Source: Candidatus Leptofilum gracile (lineage in GTDB: Bacteria > Chloroflexota > Anaerolineae > Promineifilales > Promineifilaceae). Taken from it: a stretch of DNA of 64,000 nt. The position numbers and the translations under genes are program-made. How positions within the stretch are numbered: the stretch's first letter is position 1; the number at the start of each line of letters is the position of its first letter. Under the pieces are notes generated by a model that worked only from the letters and a program-made list of their open reading frames with translations, was not told the DNA's origin and searched no databases. The stretch is taken from contig JADJOJ010000007.1 of NCBI GenBank assembly GCA_016713825.1, forward strand, positions 868,001 through 932,000. Reading direction: 5' to 3'. Below are positions 60,341-64,000 of the stretch, in pieces.

Positions 60341-62233
60341 ATGCCAAACAATAAAAAAACGGAACGAACGGAACGAATTCGCAGATATCTCTCCCCGCGA
60401 AGCCAATTAGGTCAACTGCGGTATGTACCCAGGGCGCTAAAGTTTGTTTGGGATGCAGCGGCCAGCTGGACGATGGCCTCACTCGTCATTTTAGTAATCC
60501 AGGGGATACTGCCGGTATTGACGGTGATTTTGACCCGTTATGTCATCGATTCTCTTATTGTAGCCATCGACAGCAATGGTAATTGGAATTTGATTCAGCC
60601 AGCCCTGATATACATCTTATTGTTGGGCACGGTGATGATGGTTCATGAACTCATTGGCAATTTAAAAAACTACGTCAACACCTACATGGTCGATCGAACG
60701 AAGGATTATATGTTCAGATTTATCCATGAGAAGACTTCTTCTGTGGATATGGAATTTTATGAATCCGCAGCATATTATGACCAATTGTCACGAGCCAGTT
60801 CGGATGCGATGTCCCAGCCGCTCAACCTCCTGAACAACATTACAAGCTTTTTGCAGGCTGTTATTACCCTGGTGGCAATGATTGGCATTTTATTTTCCTT
60901 CGCCTGGTGGATCCCATTGGTGTTACTGCTCGGTGCGATTCCAGCCTTTGTCGTGTCGGTTTCCTTGTCCCGAAAAATTTTCAGTTGGCGTTTGCTGAAC
61001 ACGTTGAACCAGCGACGGTTGGGGTATTACAATACCGTTCTCACGTCCGATAAAGCAGCCGCTGAATTACGTCTCTACAAATTGGATGACCATTTCAAGC
61101 CAGCACATACGCAATTGCGCCGCCGCCTGCGAAAAGAAAGGTTAGACATTCACACCAAGGGATTGCTTGGTCAGATAGCTGCCAGTCTGAGTGGCATGCT
61201 CACCCTGGCTCTTGTGATGGCCTGGGTTGGTTGGCGGGCTTTGGCGGGGTATTTTTCGTTGGGCGATATGACGATGTTTTGGCAGGCGATCAATCAAGGT
61301 CGTCAGCTCATTGGCAATCTGCTTAGCGGTGTCGATAGCATCTATCGGAATCTCTTGTTCCTCGAAGACTTATTTCAGTTTTTGGATACGGAACCCCATA
61401 TGGTTGACCCGGATGAACCAGTTGAAGTTCCCCCTCTCGAAAAAGAAATCACGTTGAAAGATGTCACTTTTTATTATCCTGGGAGCGAACGGACTGCGCT
61501 TGAACATTTCAATCTGACTATTCCCAGCGGCAAATTTGTGGCGATTGTGGGCGAGAATGGGGCTGGCAAAAGTACGCTGCTCAAACTTCTTTGCCGATTC
61601 TATGATCCCCAGGAAGGAACTATTTATTGGGATGGGGTTAATCTCAAAGATGTAAAACAAGCCGAATTGCGTCGCCATATTTCCGTTTTGTTCCAGCAAC
61701 CGTTTGCCTACCATGATAGCGCAGCAAATAATATTCGTTTTGGCAATCTGAATGGTGATACGACGCAGTCGGATATTGAAAAGGCAGCGCGAGCCGGTGG
61801 GGCGCACTCCATTATCGCCGAGCTACCTGAAGGGTATGATACGATTTTGGGTAAATGGTTTGGGAATACGGAATTAAGCGTGGGTGAATGGCAGCGGGTG
61901 GCTTTGGCGCGCGCCTTTATGCGAAAATCGAACCTGGTCATTTTGGATGAGCCAACGAGCGCAATGGATAGCTGGGCGGAATATGAGTGGATGAGTCGAG
62001 TGCGGAATTTGGTGGGCGGGCGTACGGCCGTAATCATTACCCATCGTTTCACCACGGCGATGCAGGCAGATATCATTCACGTCATGATCGATGGCCGGGT
62101 TGTAGAATCTGGTACGCACAATGAGTTGGTGGCGCTCGATGGACGATATGCCAAATCGTGGCGGCAGCAAATGGATGATGCAGAGTGGACGAATGGCTCA
62201 CCTACCCTAAAACCTGAGGATGATGCGAATTAG
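60341..62233 (+). CDS. ABC transporter with fused permease and ATPase (exporter type)
   Basis: The 630-residue half-transporter has an N-terminal ABC_membrane domain with about six helices (MASLVILVIQGILPVLTVIL onward). The C-terminal ATPase has Walker A GENGAGKSTLLKLL, Q-loop FQQPFAYHD, signature LSVGEWQRVALARAF (LSGGQ replaced), Walker B LVILDEPTSAMD and switch ITHRFTTA. The signature variant occurs in peptide and lantibiotic exporters. The substrate is unknown. No good ribosome site precedes ATG 60341. The DNA is more AT-rich than the rest and carries one ACGGCCGT. Confidence 0.82.
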   Translation: MPNNKKTERTERIRRYLSPRSQLGQLRYVPRALKFVWDAAASWTMASLVILVIQGILPVLTVILTRYVIDSLIVAIDSNGNWNLIQPALIYILLLGTVMMVHELIGNLKNYVNTYMVDRTKDYMFRFIHEKTSSVDMEFYESAAYYDQLSRASSDAMSQPLNLLNNITSFLQAVITLVAMIGILFSFAWWIPLVLLLGAIPAFVVSVSLSRKIFSWRLLNTLNQRRLGYYNTVLTSDKAAAELRLYKLDDHFKPAHTQLRRRLRKERLDIHTKGLLGQIAASLSGMLTLALVMAWVGWRALAGYFSLGDMTMFWQAINQGRQLIGNLLSGVDSIYRNLLFLEDLFQFLDTEPHMVDPDEPVEVPPLEKEITLKDVTFYYPGSERTALEHFNLTIPSGKFVAIVGENGAGKSTLLKLLCRFYDPQEGTIYWDGVNLKDVKQAELRRHISVLFQQPFAYHDSAANNIRFGNLNGDTTQSDIEKAARAGGAHSIIAELPEGYDTILGKWFGNTELSVGEWQRVALARAFMRKSNLVILDEPTSAMDSWAEYEWMSRVRNLVGGRTAVIITHRFTTAMQADIIHVMIDGRVVESGTHNELVALDGRYAKSWRQQMDDAEWTNGSPTLKPEDDAN

Positions 62234-62380
62234 GTCAAATTAGGCAGCCTTCTCTATTGTTATTTCTGTTATTTCAAGCCGCAGGTAAGTGATTGGAAAA
62301 AAGTTTTTAAAATTCTTTATCAACAGATTTCGCAGATTAGACAGATTTTTTTTCCTCTAAATCTATGAAATCTTTGATGA

Positions 62381-64000
62381 TTATTTTTCAAAAACTTTCT
62401 GCACTTTACTTAAATCCAGAGCCGGATTGTTGGCTACAAAATCCTGCAGCAAAGCCGGATAATCTGCTTCCCAATGGGGGTTCAAGTTGATCCGCCCAGT
62501 TTTGGTTTCAGGGGGATTGCCCTCCCTTTTTTTTCTAAAGACATCTACCCCGTGCCATTTGAAAATGTAAAAAATGTCTTCCAGTGCAATATCGTAATTT
62601 TGCACCATTTTGGGATGTTTGCGCATAAATTGCGCCTCAAATTCTGCTTCGTAAAAGTGTAGTTTCTCTTCGTACACATATCCCCGAATCTTATCAAACG
62701 CTTGGCGGGTAAAGCAGCTGCCGCTGTGGAAGATATTTTGGCGGGGTAGCCGCAACGCGCCATCATTCAAGACAAGCGCCTTTGTCGGCTTAAAAAACCC
62801 TCGCCATTTGCCGAATCTCTCAACGGAAAATGAAATGGCGTGGGGCAACAGGATGCCGTCGTCATTCCAGACGAAAATGAAGTCGTGTTTGGCAAAGGAA
62901 ACGGCCGTATTCCGTTTCTGGCCCGGTTCGGAAAATGGTTTAGAAAAATGAAGGATGTTTATTTCTGGATGCTCAAACTCTAAGCGTTGATCTGGTTGAT
63001 CGTTCAAGATAAATAGCTCTTTTTCTCCCTGATAATCCTGCTTCAAAAAGGAGAAAATCGCCTCTTCAAGCGCTGCTTGTTCTCCCTGATAGACACAAAC
63101 GCAGCTAACCGCAGGCAAGCCAGCAGTACTTTTCGTGTTCCGAGAGGGCTTCCGTTTGACAAGCGATGAACCGTCTCCCTTTTCCTTTTCCGTTTCATCG
63201 GGAATGATACGCAGTTCTGTACGACGAAATTCGGCGATTATGCTGTCGATGGCTGTGCGGTTTGGAAGCTCATCTTCCAGGCTGCGGGCATCAACCCCCG
63301 TCAATACCTTTTCTACAAAATCCGCTTTTCGCACCAGCCCCTCTTTGACCCTGTTATTAAGTTCATCCGTTGACGAATACAACCATTCATTTAAATAGAT
63401 CTCAATCTCGTCGTTTGTTAAAACCGCGCTGGCTCTCTTTCCACATTGCTTAGGAAAAGCCACAGGCTGTCCCTCATGCCATCGAATCATCTCGCGCGAC
63501 AACTTCTGATATTTTTCCCGCCAATGTTTGGAATCGGTGACATAGAAGTGGAACAGAAAGCCATGATTATGGGTAGGAATCCTGATTTCGAACGGCCGTT
63601 TAGGGTAGTCAAATGTCTGCGCCCGCACCCACTCATGAGACCCCAAACATTGGATATCTGCGCCCGTCCGAACAATACTTTTTCCGCGGCTGGCTACCTG
63701 ACCCGGCCACATCAATGTTTGGCCAGTAAGCGGATCGCACATCATTTGGGGTTGGGGCTTTCGATTTCGGAAGAAATGATGTTTCCAGAACGGTGTGTTC
63801 GGTTCCAGCCTACCTGGAATAACGTTCCAGCTAGCCACAAAAACAGCCTCAATTTTGGCAGCAACCGTGGCCAACAATGACGGCAAGTGACCTTCTTGCA
63901 GAATTTGGTTGAGGGGGATATTTGTCAAATCGACATTTTTTCTCTGAATTCGTGACCGGTTGTTGGCGAAAATGAACTCATCCACATCAAAGCTAACCAG
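62381..64000 (-). CDS. Two-domain glycosyltransferase (5'-partial)
   Basis: The frame is open to the right edge, so the true start lies outside. The first visible residues are LVSFDVDEFIFANN, where DVDEF is a DxD-like motif of Glyco_tranf_2_4/GT92-like enzymes. A second GT-A family 2 domain starts near VSCVCVYQGEQAALEEAI and has ELFILNDQPDQ and a DDG (VWNDDGILLPHA). About 540 residues are visible. It is cytoplasmic and likely involved in surface polysaccharide. Few ACGGCCGT are present (2). Confidence 0.75.
   Translation of the reverse strand: MVSFDVDEFIFANNRSRIQRKNVDLTNIPLNQILQEGHLPSLLATVAAKIEAVFVASWNVIPGRLEPNTPFWKHHFFRNRKPQPQMMCDPLTGQTLMWPGQVASRGKSIVRTGADIQCLGSHEWVRAQTFDYPKRPFEIRIPTHNHGFLFHFYVTDSKHWREKYQKLSREMIRWHEGQPVAFPKQCGKRASAVLTNDEIEIYLNEWLYSSTDELNNRVKEGLVRKADFVEKVLTGVDARSLEDELPNRTAIDSIIAEFRRTELRIIPDETEKEKGDGSSLVKRKPSRNTKSTAGLPAVSCVCVYQGEQAALEEAIFSFLKQDYQGEKELFILNDQPDQRLEFEHPEINILHFSKPFSEPGQKRNTAVSFAKHDFIFVWNDDGILLPHAISFSVERFGKWRGFFKPTKALVLNDGALRLPRQNIFHSGSCFTRQAFDKIRGYVYEEKLHFYEAEFEAQFMRKHPKMVQNYDIALEDIFYIFKWHGVDVFRKKREGNPPETKTGRINLNPHWEADYPALLQDFVANNPALDLSKVQKVFEK

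Noticed and set aside
60137..60482. Minus-strand frame between the small gene and the ABC exporter
   Set aside because: It overlaps the exporter start, has no ribosome site and no family features. It could be a decayed fragment, but I cannot show it.

Overview
The window looks like a chromosomal stretch of a Chloroflexota bacterium, probably Anaerolineae-like. GC content is moderately high by eye. The lineage is inferred from several things: an FMN-riboswitch riboflavin ABC importer of the kind known from Chloroflexus, surface proteins with Thr/Pro-rich linkers, a NACHT-type NTPase, a kinase fused to a formylglycine-enzyme-like domain, and an Mvh/Hdr hydrogenase complex. No marker gene settles it. 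I see no phage, IS element or CRISPR array.

Layout. 1-2.6 kb: partial CDP-paratose 2-epimerase-like gene, then rimI-tsaB-tsaE. 2.7-4.6 kb: phosphoesterase and DUF4349 lipoprotein. 4.6-7.7 kb: RibXY-type importer (ATPase, binding protein, permease) behind an FMN riboswitch and terminator. 7.8-18.6 kb: dispersed metabolic and housekeeping genes (CoA-binding protein, RidA, rRNA methyltransferase, nitroreductase, DAHP synthase, DedA, cyclase, trpB, Nudix). 18.6-27.8 kb: leftward hydrogenase block hdrC-hdrB-hdrA-mvhD-mvhG-mvhA-protease-cNMP protein-hypA-hypB. 28.2-30.6 kb: trpF with a repeat inside it and two CPBP proteases. 30.8-38.4 kb: a secreted protein, then a leftward operon of coiled-coil protein, sensor-like membrane protein, Rab-like GTPase, hybrid histidine kinase and exonuclease. 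38.7-44.2 kb: phosphatase, third CPBP protease, tRNA-Pro and large surface proteins. 44.4-47.1 kb: clpP, trigger factor, tRNA-Leu. 47.1-59.9 kb: YihY, Nudix, amidohydrolase, NACHT NTPase, pyrophosphatase-like protein, tandem CPA2 antiporters, pseudokinase-FGE protein, hydrolase. 59.9-64 kb: a small orphan gene, an ABC exporter and a partial glycosyltransferase, with a more AT-rich look.

Three sequence-level patterns run through the whole window. First, the palindrome ACGGCCGT occurs about 100 times by hand count, where chance predicts about one or two. It sits in coding and non-coding DNA alike and resembles the cyanobacterial HIP1 phenomenon. Second, many gaps hold hairpins made of a short word repeated in tandem and then repeated in reverse complement. 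They often abut or supply stop codons, one forms the variable stem of the riboswitch and one lies inside trpF. Third, nine genes are broken by what looks like a one-base length change, nearly always in a mononucleotide run (hdrB, a CPBP gene twice, a secreted protein, the exonuclease, the kinase, tig, yihY, the NACHT gene and a hydrolase). This points to residual sequencing error rather than gene decay.

The strongest biology is the Hdr/Mvh complex, expected to couple H2 oxidation to flavin-based electron bifurcation in an organism with no sign of methanogenesis, and the Rab-like GTPase operon.
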